Part shown: positions 9,518 through 17,721 of the stretch, piece after piece
How positions within the stretch are numbered: position 1 is the stretch's first letter
Layout of the letters: each line of letters begins with the position of its first letter
Source of the DNA: Enteropsectra breve
Lineage: Eukaryota > Microsporidia
Direction: 5' to 3'
Assembly (NCBI GenBank): GCA_024243835.1
Contig: JALPMN010000571.1
Span: forward strand, 1-20,914
DNA length: 20,914 bases
Notes under the pieces: generated by a model
Told to the model about the DNA's origin: nothing
Database searches by the model: none
What the model saw: only the letters and a program-made list of their open reading frames with translations
Translations under genes and position numbers: made by a program

Positions 9518-9561
9518 GGTTTTCTTTAAAATAAGACCTGGTCTTATTTACAAGTAAAACC
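9518..9561. repeat. Minimal family X copy X3, head-to-head termini
   Basis: A 21-bp left arm (GGTTTTCTTTAAAATAAGAC then C) is separated by a single T from an inverted right arm ending in AAGTAAAACC. It is essentially two family X termini joined with no interior. It directly abuts the start of the second gypsy remnant. Confidence 0.65.
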
Positions 9562-10491
9562 AGTATTAGGAAAAATAAAGGGCCAATCAAGTAGCATGAT
9601 GATTGATCTGGCGCATAATACAACATTATCAGTACAAAATTGGGAAATACACTTGGAATAACCATAAACAGCAGCCATTCATTTAAGAAAGTTGAAATTG
9701 GCAACGGAGCATGTACAAGCATAAACGGAAAATGCAACATTAATCACACATTAGATGATTTTCCCTCTTACAACTTTCATGAAATTTTTCACCTAATCGA
9801 AAGAACACTACCTTATATCTTATTAGGCACTCCTTTCCTAAATCATCAAGGTGTACAAATAGACTATCGAGATCAAAGGATTAGGATAATTGATCAAACC
9901 TTATTCATTGGAAAAAACTCGGTAAAAGAATGGACAGAGAGTCCAGAAAGTCCAATAACAGAGAAAGTAACAGCATTAACTATACAAAATTCAGATGCAA
10001 AATCTGATATCTTAATTGCAATCTCAAATACAGAACTAGATTCAAGTAGGGCACAGCGTTGGAAACTCCTTCTAAAAGAATACGGTATTCAATTAGGGTA
10101 TATCAAATGAAACACAAAACTGCTGCCGACACACTTTCGCGATGTTCAATCATCCAAGCTACTAGGACCCTATCAAATGCACAACGACTACTACATCAGT
10201 ATCAAGGGATTCATACAAGTCGCACAGGAGAACGGTCTTTTCAAGAAATACCTCAAAATGATCTCCTTCACATTATCAATGCAGCTCATGAAGAACTTGG
10301 ACACCCAGGTTAAGAAGGGCTCTACATAGCACTAAAAATTTTCATTAAAGCAGAGAAACTGAAACATTTATGCACAAAAATTCATTCTTCTTGCCAAGAT
10401 TGTTTGACTTATTCTTACTGCACAGGACGCTATGGAAGATTAAACAATCAGCTATGGACCTCAGAACAAATGTAACACATAAGCTCAGATA
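9562..10491 (+). pseudogene. Ty3/gypsy pol remnant lacking reverse transcriptase
   Basis: It starts with an aspartic-protease segment (KIKGQSSSMMIDLAHNTTL), where the catalytic Asp is followed by Leu-Ala and the active-site triad is lost. After a frame shift near 9625 comes the end of the protease (YILLGTPFLNHQGVQIDYRD near 9811-9870). Within the same 156-codon frame (9640-10110) it passes straight to the last part of RNase H (AQRWKLLLKEYGIQLGYI, about 10050-10107). All of reverse transcriptase and most of RNase H are therefore deleted. A one-base shift near 10106 leads to HKTAADTLSRC, then the integrase zinc domain (ELGHPG, HSSCQDC). The sequence stops at HISSDIY, at a TA where a Tc-like terminus begins. 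Confidence 0.75.
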
Positions 10492-10493
10492 TA

Positions 10494-10690
10494 CAGTAGT
10501 GCTCAAAATTATTTCAATTAATCTATAAAAATAAATGATTTAAAAAGTAGCAAAAATAGACTCTCATTTTTTACAAGTAAAAAATTTTATGTAATTTTTA
10601 AACTAATTTAATATTTAAATATTTAACTTTTTTGAAGGCGTTATATTTCAAGCCAAAAATGATATTTTATTGAAACAATTTTGAGCAATT
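10494..10690. repeat. Tc-like terminus pair, possible MITE
   Basis: CAGTAGTGCTCAAAATTATT follows TA (10492-10493), the look of a Tc1/mariner end. At 10668-10690 the inverted form GCTCAAAATTGTTTCAAT is present, but the outermost bases are missing, apparently at the Merlin copy 3 boundary. The interior is AT-rich with no gene. Confidence 0.45.
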
Positions 10691-10691
10691 T

Positions 10692-11695
10692 TTGGTAGCA
10701 TACAAGCAAATGGGGTAAAAAAATTACCCAGCCCTTATTTCAAAACGTTGAAATTAAAAGACTTGTTTTTGAGAGCACAAACCGAGCAAGATTCACTAGA
10801 ACTTGCAGCTTCATGTGGGTTAATTAACCTTAGTTTTAAAGTTTGTATTTGTGGAACCTTAATGCGTTTAGAGAAAAGAAAAAGTGGGGAGAAGTACACT
10901 CAACAGTGGAGGTGCAGCTAATGAAACTGCCGGAAAACACAGTCCATTTTAATTGGAACTATTTTTGAATGCCTCAAACTTCCCGTTTCGACAATGATAC
11001 AGACAATCTATATGCATTGTCTCGAAATTAAAGCGAAGTTTATAAGTAATGAGCTAGATGTAAGCGAAAACTCAATATACGCAATTATTAACATCTTTTA
11101 TAAAAAATAGATTGCGACAACATTAATTATACTTTTAAAAAGCTCGGAGGTCCTGATAGCATCATTGAGATTGACGAAATGCATATATGCTCAAAAAAAG
11201 ATAGCAGAGGAAGGATTTTAGCAGGAGAGAGATATTGGCTAAACAGGAGCTAATGCAGAGAGACGAAAATATAGCTTTGCAAGTAGTTAGGCGTCGAAAA
11301 TCAGTTGTATGTACTAACTTTGTTAGAGATAATGTGGAAACAACATCTCATATAATGGCAGACTGCTGGTGAGGATATAATCAATTAGGCTACTTTGGAT
11401 ACACACATGATCGCATTAATCACAAACTACATTTCTTTGATCCTGAAAATCCATTAATACATACTCAGACAATCGTAAGGCTGTGGAAAACTTTTAAAGA
11501 GAGATTTGTGAATTCAAACAATTCTAATTATTTAGTTAAAATGGCAAAGCGATTTACCATCGAACAAAATCTGTCTTTGAAGCTCCCAAGTGAAAAATTT
11601 GAATTCCTTAGTCAAATTAATTTACTTCCCTAAATATTTTTTTTTGAAATAAGGGCTGGGTAAATTTTTTACCCCAGATGCTTGTGTGCTACCAA
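10692..11695 (+). mobile_element. Merlin/ISXO2-like transposon, copy 3
   Basis: There are 54-bp inverted repeats at 10692-10745 and 11642-11695. They share the outer block TTGGTAGCAYACAAGCAWMT and the inner block TACCCAGCCCTTATTTCAAA, with only a few differences. The repeats contain their own small palindrome around GGGTAAAAAAATTACCC. No target duplication is clear. Confidence 0.8.
10748..11633 (+). pseudogene. Merlin/ISXO2-like transposase, copy 3, decayed
   Basis: No ATG suits the start; the readable frame begins near 10748. A zinc ribbon is seen (VCICGTLMRLEKRK, then QWRC, a stop at 10921, NCRKTQ). The first Asp is in IIEIDEMHICSKKDSRGR (about 11161-11215), reached after a one-base shift at the A-run near 11102. 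The second Asp is in MADCW, followed by an in-frame TGA, near 11360. The Glu block reads HTQTIVRLWKTFKE (about 11461-11505), with Val where the catalytic Glu should stand. The end is LPSEKFEFLSQINLLP at the TAA at 11631-11633. It is more decayed than copy 1 and catalytically dead. Confidence 0.8.
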
Positions 11696-11759
11696 TCTTT
11701 TAGTGTTTCAATTTTTTGCATATGCAAATATTTAAAATTTTAGAATCTATATCATATAA

Positions 11760-12129
11760 ATGTCGAGCAGCCAAATAACTGATGAGTAAATACTATTGAT
11801 AATATTTTTAGCAGAAGAAGATGAAATTTTACAGCTGAGAGATCAAAAAGCACGATCTTTAGAATATAATGATGAATGATATCATAAATCATTAAAAACA
11901 TGATGATATCCGATACAGATCTGTTTTTAGAATGAGCAGATAATGCATGAGTACTTTTATGAGTACTTTTTTCGCCAAGATCGAAATAACACCGAAGTAT
12001 GAAGAAGATGTTAAATACTTTCAAATGTTGAAATACTATTCTGTGTATAGTATTTCAGTCCGAAGTATTGCAGAAAAATTCGGAGAATCCGCGTCGTCAT
12101 CACTCAGACATATTAACAAATTTCGGTAA
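11760..12129 (+). pseudogene. PIF/Harbinger-like transposase, N-terminal fragment
   Basis: ATG 11760 opens MSSSQITDE, then a TAA, then ILLIIFLAEEDEILQLRDQK. After a frame shift near 11885 comes DDIRYRSVFRMSR, a block typical of the region before the helix-turn-helix of HARBI1-like nucleases. The last part (11947-12129) reads KYYSVYSISVRSIAEKFGES, then SLRHINKFR, a helix-turn-helix. The frame ends at TAA 12127-12129, eight bases before Merlin copy 2 begins. No Harbinger catalytic motifs were found on the other side. Family assignment rests on motif resemblance. Confidence 0.5.
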
Positions 12130-12202
12130 TTGAGGCGTATTGGGGCGGGCACATTTTTTGGGTAAATTTTTTCAAGGATAAATTATTAAAAATAAAAAGC
12201 AA

Positions 12203-12433
12203 ATGAATATAAATATTTTATTGCACTTACAACAAATGAATATTAATATTTTATTGCACTTACAACAAATGAATATTAATATTTTATTGCACTTACAACA
12301 AATGAATATTAATATTTTATTGCACTTACAACAAATGAATATTAATATTTTATTGCACTTACAACAAATGAATATTAATATTTTATTGCACTTACAACAA
12401 ATGAATATTAATATTTTATTGCACTTACAACAA
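12203..12433. repeat. 33-bp minisatellite, seven copies
   Basis: Seven head-to-tail copies of a 33-bp unit starting ATGAATATTAATATTTTATT are present; the first has one substitution and the rest are identical. Because 33 is a multiple of three, both strands stay open: the plus frame repeats MNINILLHLQQ and a minus frame repeats FICCKCNKILI. I infer a recent array inside Merlin copy 2; nothing suggests a gene. Confidence 0.95.
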
Positions 12434-12490
12434 ATGAAAGCTTTTGTGCTGTAGTTTGCAGCCTGTAATTGTATTTGCATTCAAGAGTTC

Positions 12491-13490
12491 TCAATTTGCA
12501 GGCAAGCGTAAAAGCCTGGTATTTTTTGAAACAGCTGCTTTAAGTGTTCTCCAGAATCTCTCAATCGTATTTGTACGAACAAACCTTAAATTGGGATCAA
12601 CAAAATGACGTTTATGATTGATGGTAAAATGCCAGTAACCATTTATATGTGCCCGTATTCACCTCGGTGGATACGGGCACATATTAAGTGTAAACAATAA
12701 AAAAATTTAATGTATGATCCCGGTCTTAATGACCTACCGGAATTTTCGTCTCTGGCTCATGCTAGATGGTGCTCTCGTATCTCATCCCTTGCCATTGGGT
12801 TTATTAACCTTAAAAATTTTTAAAGCAAAAATTTTGCTTAAAGGTCAGAATGGTTTCTGACACTATGCAAATTGCAGTATCTTTTTCATTCGTCCATGAT
12901 CACAATTGTGCTTCTTTCAATATTATTAGCAGAGAATGCATCGATTACTTGTGCATTTCTTCTGGTTGTTAATTCGATTTTAATTTTCTTCGTGCTTCTA
13001 TCAATAGCACCCAAAATCCAGTACGCTTGTCCTCCAAAGTACGCCCTCTTTGGTACATCCTCGTGAATAGATGAGTCCCATCCATTTCAACAATAATGTC
13101 TTCGCCACCTATTTTTTCAGTGATCTCATATTCATCATAATAACTATTCATGCATACGTCAATTTGCTTATAGATGCTTGATAGATTCTTTCTATCAATT
13201 GACAACTATAGGGAATTTCTTCGATTGTCCCCTCTCACAGAAACTATAAATTTCTCAATATATTTCACTAGAGATACTTTACTGCCTTTAAATATCATAT
13301 TCATAAATATTCTTTTTGTTCTTCTACAACTACGCTTGTTGCATCTCCATCTCGCATTGATTAGATGTCTTGATTTGCCTTTTTCCAAATTAAAGACCCC
13401 TTTACAGCCGTTGTATCCACAGACCTCTCTTAATAAGCTAATCAATCTAGCTCTGACGTAAATTATAGTGCGCTTTCATGATTCATTAAT
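12491..13490 (-). pseudogene. Merlin/ISXO2-like transposase, copy 2, interrupted
   Basis: Read on the minus strand, the start is unclear; a frame from about 13490 meets TGA before RTIIYVRARLISLLREVCGY. The zinc ribbon reads VCGYNGCKGVFN, then RWRCNKRSCRR (about 13330-13420). An in-frame TAG lies at 13206-13208. The first Asp is in IIVEMDGTHLFTRMYQRG (about 13045-13100). After a shift near 12980 the second Asp is in STIVIMDE (near 12890), followed by TGA. Insertion B (12650-12863) then interrupts. NGYWHFTINHKRHF and TNTIERFWRTLK, with the Glu, follow at about 12560-12640. It ends at TGA 12491-12493. All acidic residues survive. Confidence 0.8.
12650..12863. mobile_element. Insertion B, hairpin-rich, non-coding
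   Basis: A 214-bp stretch flanked by TATG on both sides (12646-12649 and 12864-12867) splits the Merlin copy 2 transposase; removing it with one TATG joins the two transposase parts in frame. It has three foldbacks: a 13-bp perfect stem TATGTGCCCGTAT/ATACGGGCACATA that includes the left junction, CCGGT/ACCGG (about 12719-12739), and GTCAGAA/TTCTGAC (about 12844-12861). AAGCAAAAATTTTGCTT lies just inside the last. No open frame is present. Confidence 0.75.
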
Positions 13491-13572
13491 CTCCTGTAAA
13501 AGTCAATTCTCAACATTTTAATATTTTATCCCTAAAAATGTGTCCCCCCCCCCCAATACACATCAATTTCCA

Positions 13573-13890
13573 TTAAATGTAATAATCATTAGAACTTTCA
13601 GCGAAATTAGAGTTTGTTTCAGATTCAGTTACATTTTCTTGTGAATCATTTAGTGATGATACTATTCCATTGTTATCACTCGAATACAATATAGTTGAGA
13701 GCTTTGAATTAATTTCAGTATGCTCGAGCCTCAAATCAAAGCCAGATATTCCATATAATATAAAGCTTTTTCTGCAAAATTCCTCTGATACACTCTGGAT
13801 GCCTATAGATATACAGTTAAAGCTGTATAACTTCACATAATCGGGACCAAAAAATTTACAATGTGAAGTTATAAAATGGCTTATAATGTG
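13573..13890 (-). other. Unrecognised open frame, possible coding remnant
   Basis: A minus-strand frame is open from after a stop near 13890 to a stop at 13573. It reads CKFFGPDYVKLYSFNCISIG and ends in an acidic, Ser/Asn-rich stretch (SQENVTESETNSNFAESSND). No ATG suits the start; GTG 13836 is the first alternative. I do not recognise the protein. It lies between Merlin copy 2 and the unidentified remnant at 13949-14690, and could be the tail of a gene or a chance frame. Confidence 0.3.
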
Positions 13891-13898
13891 AAGTTATA
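13826..13898. repeat. Three copies of a 13-bp motif
   Basis: ATGTGAAGTTATA occurs at 13861-13873 and 13886-13898, 25 bp apart, and inverted at 13826-13838. It overlaps the start of the unrecognised frame and may be a regulatory or terminus-like cluster. Confidence 0.7.
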
Positions 13899-13948
13899 GA
13901 GAGTTTTGAAAAAAATATATATTATGGTTTAAAATAAGTATTAAGTGT

Positions 13949-14690
13949 TTATTTCTTCTTGAATTTGTTGATACAATAATTTACGTAGCTTTCTACTTTA
14001 TTTAGTGCTCGGATTTCTTCTTTGGAGTCATTTTCCTGCAGACTATGAAATTTTTGCAGTAAGTAGAAAAAATACAAAGCATCCTTTGGATTAATACAGC
14101 ATTTTTCATGCTACTTCATTAAGTTAACATTCAATTTCGCCAAAAATACCGGTTTTCCTTGAAAATAAGACCTGGTCTTATTATCAAGGATGTGTCTTTT
14201 TTTTTAAAGTTTTAAAAATCAAAAATAAGACCGGTCTTATTTTCGAGAAAACAGATACTGAAAAAATTGAAGGAAAGATCAATTTAAGTTTTCTGCGAGC
14301 TGATAAAACTATTGATACAAAAAATTACCACCTACTTTATAAGAATAAAATTGTTTTTAGCATTTTTGGTACATTTTTTTATTTTACTTTTAAATTTCTA
14401 AGCAGTTTTATTTATTTTAAATCCTAATAAACTTCTAATCATTACAGAACTCAAAATCTAAAATTTTAGTTTCGAAAATAAGACCACTCGAAAATAGGAC
14501 CACTGGTCTTATTTTCGAGTGGTCTTATTTTCAAGGAAAACCGGTAATTTTTTTCTAAAATTCTCACCTTTTTGTCACTTAATTTCGGCAAAAATAATTT
14601 TTTCAGCATTTTTGTCATTCAATTCGTCAAGTTAATAACCAATTTCTTCACGCAAACACTCTAGTTCATCAATAGCCAAAATACTAAACT
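13949..14690 (-). pseudogene. Unidentified gene remnant split by element X2
   Basis: On the minus strand, the part right of X2 reads VLKFSILAIDELECLREEIG, then LDELNDKNAEKIIFAEIK and QKGENFRKK. The part left of X2 reads HEKCCINPKDALYFFYLLQK, then FHSLQENDSKEEIRALNKVE, ending KFKKK at the TAA at 13949-13951. Without X2 and one TA (398 bp) both parts share one frame, broken only by TAA (14632-14634), TGA (14575-14577) and TAG (14111-14113). That is about 115 codons of coding-like sequence in DNA where stops are otherwise frequent. The content is charged and probably helical. I do not recognise the family. It may extend right toward the LINE insertion site. Confidence 0.45.
14149..14544. mobile_element. 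Family X element X2, 396-bp MITE-like
   Basis: There are 24-bp perfect inverted repeats at 14149-14172 and 14521-14544, each starting CCGGTTTTCCTTGAAAATAA on its own strand, flanked by TA (14147-14148 and 14545-14546). Next to each terminus is a further inverted AATAAGACC/GGTCTTATT, and a similar palindrome lies at 14220-14245. There is no coding capacity. It splits the remnant at 13949-14690. Confidence 0.9.
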
Positions 14691-14726
14691 TTAATACTGA
14701 AAAATTATAGTTAAAAATTAAAAATA

Positions 14727-14737
14727 TAGAATAACTA
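14727..14737. repeat. LINE target-site duplication, left copy
   Basis: TAGAATAACTA is identical to 18511-18521; the LINE lies between the two copies. Confidence 0.8.
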
Positions 14738-14771
14738 TTTAATTTAATTATTATAAGTGTGCATTTCCTTT

Positions 14772-15359
14772 TTACTCTTCCATATTTCTTTCATCATTAC
14801 TTCTAGTTATGACGAAGTCATATGTGTCTTTAATTATTTTATATTGGATATATGCTTCAATTTTTCTTGGTAGTCTCATCATCTGAACATAGTGTGCGTG
14901 CTTAGTTGTTACTAGTCCCTCCCATGTCATTACATATGGGATAATATTTACTTCGCACTTGTACATATTTTTTAATTCTCTTGCTAATAGTGCATATTTC
15001 CATTTCTTTTCCTTCTCTACTTTTTTCAATAACTCTTTATTTGTTACTCCTATTTCTATTATAGTTATTACATTTCTTATTTTATCATGAATTAATATGT
15101 CCGGTTTATTGGCTTGTATTTTCAATTCGGTGAATATTGGTAAATCTGTTTTGATTAGAACATTGTTGTTCTCTATTACTGATTCCACCTTATAGTTTTT
15201 CAATTTTTTTCTACTGGTTATTCCATAGTTTTTAGAAATAAATAAATGAATACTTCTCAGGATATTGTTATGTCGCTCTTTGTAATGGCTGTCTAGGAGT
15301 CCTTTACATCTTGTGGCCATATGGTCAACTGAAGCTTCTGCTTTTTTACACCCGGACAT
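14772..15359 (-). pseudogene. LINE zinc knuckle and restriction-like endonuclease
   Basis: This is the C-terminal part of the LINE protein, now out of frame with the reverse transcriptase. The first residues (GCKKAEASVDHMATRC) supply the last three ligands of a CCHC knuckle whose first Cys (in FKGKCPG) is in the upstream frame. The endonuclease signature is KPD (residues 85-87) followed after 14 residues by Glu102 (IIEIGVT), matching the R2-type PD-X(12-14)-D/E motif, then a Lys-rich helix (KKVEKEKKWKYALLARELKN). It nicks target DNA in known relatives. The frame break is a one-base loss in the G-run at about 15350-15353. It ends naturally at 14772. Confidence 0.8.
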
Positions 15360-17473
15360 TTACCTTTGAATTCGTAAAAACAGTTCCTGTCCTGAATTCT
15401 CATAAGTTTTCTTTCTGTTCTTGGGTCTATGTTTCCTTCCATTATCCATTGTGCAGACTGTTTCATATCGTAAGAACCTTCTTCCATGTTGTATAGTATG
15501 TAATGCAATGGTTTTAACTTTATTATTTCCATTAATCTTTCTTCCTGTTTTTTCCCTATTTCTTCTAGGGTCATTCCTTCATTCAATTGGTATTTTATTT
15601 TTAATATTTCATAAATCATGTTTAGAGTTGAATTCTTTTTCTTCTCCGCTTCTGCTATCATCTTTAACTTTGTGTTATATGGTGAATTTCTTTTTAGGTA
15701 TGTTTGCAGAGTGAATAATACTTTTTCATACTTAAATTCCATTTTGATCATTCCTCTTCCCATTTTTTCTTTGCTAAGATATAGTCTTTCTTTGCATGCA
15801 TCTTGCGCATGTATTTTATTTGCTATTAATATTTTTCTTATATTCCTGTCTAGTTCTTCTATTTCCTCTGGCTTGTATTCAACTATGCCTATATAATAGT
15901 TGATTGGAGATAGCGCAAATTCGTTTATTGCTCTTATGATATTTTTTGCATTTAATTTCGTATTTGCTATCTTTTTAGTTCTGTAAAGAATTTTTTCCTT
16001 GATTTGCTTTTTTACTTCTTCTGTCTTAACTCCAGATGAGTTTTCCAGTATTCCTAGGTATTTATACCCATTTTCTTCATTTAATATTTTTCCAAAGATT
16101 TTCTCTGATTCCGTGTTTTTTGCCGATTTCATTTCGTTTATTTTCATCCCTAGTTCACTAAAATATTTGTTGGTAACATTGCACATAATTTCTAATCTGT
16201 TCTCTGCCGTGGCGAATAATTTTATATCGTCAATGAAAATCAAATGGTTTATGCAGCATGTTGTGTTGTCTTCATTTTGTACACATACTTTTTCAAGCGT
16301 GTTTAGCATCCTGCTTAGCGGTTCGATATATGTCACAAATAATAGTGGTGATAGGCTATCTCCCTGTATCAGCCCCCTTTCAAGTGTTATTTTTCCAATA
16401 GTTGTGTTATTTCTCAATATCGTTAGTTTTTGTTTTGATAGTGTAAGTTGAATGAATTTGTAAATAGTTTTTGGTACATTGAATTTCTTTAAGCATTCTA
16501 ATAAGAATTGGTGATTCACTGTGTCGTATGCCTTAGCGACATCTATCCAGCAAGCTTTTAGTTTTCCACCGTGTGCGCTATTCAGATTTATATTTGTCAT
16601 TGCCTGTTCTTTGGCTCCCTGGCACCTGCTTCTTGCTCCCATTTGGTTTTCTGACAGTATTGAGTTTATATTGTAAAACTCATATAACCATCTTGATACA
16701 ACCTTTGTGATCAGTTTAAAGACATTTGGCAAGCATGTTATCGGCCTTATTTTCTCTGGCGTTTTGACTTGATTCTCTTTAAGTATTAAGTATGTCATCC
16801 CGGTGCACATGCAGTCTGGTATTACTTCTGGATTCTCGATTAGGTGTACGACGATATCTTTTAGTTTCTCGTGTAGTGATGCTAAATATTTGATAAAAAA
16901 GTTAAAAATGCCATCATGTCCTGGTGTCTTCCAGTTACTGCTCGATTTTATCGCCTTTTCTAGCTCATTCCTAAACCTTTTCTCGTTCCAGCAAGTTTCG
17001 ATTTTTTTCCCCTCTTCTATGTATCTCATGCTTTCTTGGCCTTCTTTGTATTCTACTTTGTTTCTATATATCTGTTCCCAATAGGATATTATTTCACTAT
17101 CCTCAAGGCTTTCTTCAATATGCTGTTTTTCATTTGTTAAGTTTCTGTAAAAGATCCTTCGATTCCATTCAAAATAGTTATTTTCTTTGATATTCGCTTT
17201 TCTGTTTTCTTTTAGATTTTGGCGGTGTTCTATTGTTTTTATTTTCTCTTTATATTCATTTATTACTATATTAATTTGCTGGCTATTGTTCGACCATATT
17301 TTCTTTTGTTTACAGATTTTCATTGCTACTGGGCTGATATTATGTTCCTTACACTTTTCCATTTCCTCAATTGATGTTTTCATTTTTTCAATTTGGTCAG
17401 TTTCTTGTTGTGTACTGCAGTTCGTTTTTCTTTTTATTGCAGTGTTATAGTACTTTAATTGTGCTATATATAT
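15293..17473 (-). pseudogene. LINE reverse transcriptase domain
   Basis: The long frame holds ATG 17383 to a stop at 15293 (696 codons), and the same frame extends upstream to insertion A with no ATG (IAQLKYYNTAIKRKTNCSTQ). Motifs in order are WKTPGHDGI, KIRPITCLPNVFKLITKVV, WIDVAKAYDTVNHQFL (motif A Asp near residue 286), RGLIQGDSLSPLLF (motif B), and FIDD (motif C, residues about 383-386, Ile where Ala is usual). A thumb-like region follows, then FKGKCPG, the first Cys of the zinc knuckle, and the frame is lost at 15350. ATG 17383 is internal to the original protein, which began at 18506. All catalytic Asp residues are present. Confidence 0.9.
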
Positions 17474-17668
17474 TGCGGTGTAACCACCACATCAGGTCAT
17501 TTATTGTGACCTGACACAATTATTAAAAATTTTTCTAGAATTTTCTAGAAAATTTTTAGTATAAAAATAATTAAATGGGGAAACCCACATTTATGATGAA
17601 TGAACATTCTTTCTCATTGTTCGGCCAGTACCTGGCCAGCGGAACGGCCCCAGGCCTGGGGCACCGCA
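17474..17668. mobile_element. Insertion A, hairpin-rich, non-coding
   Basis: 195 bp with 7-bp terminal inverted repeats TGCGGTG/CACCGCA and a possible TATAT target duplication (17469-17473 and 17669-17673). Foldbacks: TCAGGTCA/TGACCTGA (17492-17499, 17507-17514), GGCCAG/CTGGCC (17623-17628, 17632-17637), the 14-bp palindrome CCCCAGGCCTGGGG (17648-17661), and a TCTAGAA-based AT palindrome near 17525-17555. Removing it with one TATAT puts the LINE N-terminal frame in register with the reverse-transcriptase frame. It is far more GC-rich in patches than its host. Confidence 0.75.
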
Positions 17669-17721
17669 TATATCATATCACAGTAGTCTTCAATGTTCGA
17701 TATATTGTTATTATATTTTAA

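Larger units (their letters stand above)
12137..13559 (-). mobile_element. Merlin/ISXO2-like transposon, copy 2
   Basis: The left end GTATTGGGGCGGGCACATTT (12137) pairs with the right end read on the minus strand, which starts GTATTGGGG, continues the G-run, then ACACATTTTTAGGG. It carries a minus-strand transposase, a 33-bp minisatellite near the left end, and insertion B. Without B it would be about 1.2 kb. Confidence 0.7.

Noticed and set aside
12203..12433. CRISPR-like array
   Set aside because: The units are contiguous with no unique spacers, in an eukaryotic transposon setting; it is a plain minisatellite.
12203..12454. Proteins made of MNINILLHLQQ or FICCKCNKILI repeats
   Set aside because: Both strands are open only because the 33-bp unit is a multiple of three and stop-free; there is no flanking gene context on either strand.
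12700..12860. Hammerhead ribozyme or small RNA gene in insertion B
   Set aside because: GATGAG and CGAAA fragments are present, but the conserved CUGANGA core and its spacing are not. No tRNA box A/B pair or 5S/U6 similarity could be recognised.
12650..12863. Spliceosomal intron in the Merlin transposase
   Set aside because: The ends do not give GT...AG on the coding strand, and a TATG duplication with terminal hairpins fits an insertion better. The same reasoning applies to insertion A.
15311..17450. Plus-strand open frames rich in Phe, Leu and Ser across the LINE
   Set aside because: They are antisense shadows of the Lys/Glu-rich reverse transcriptase gene, not membrane proteins.
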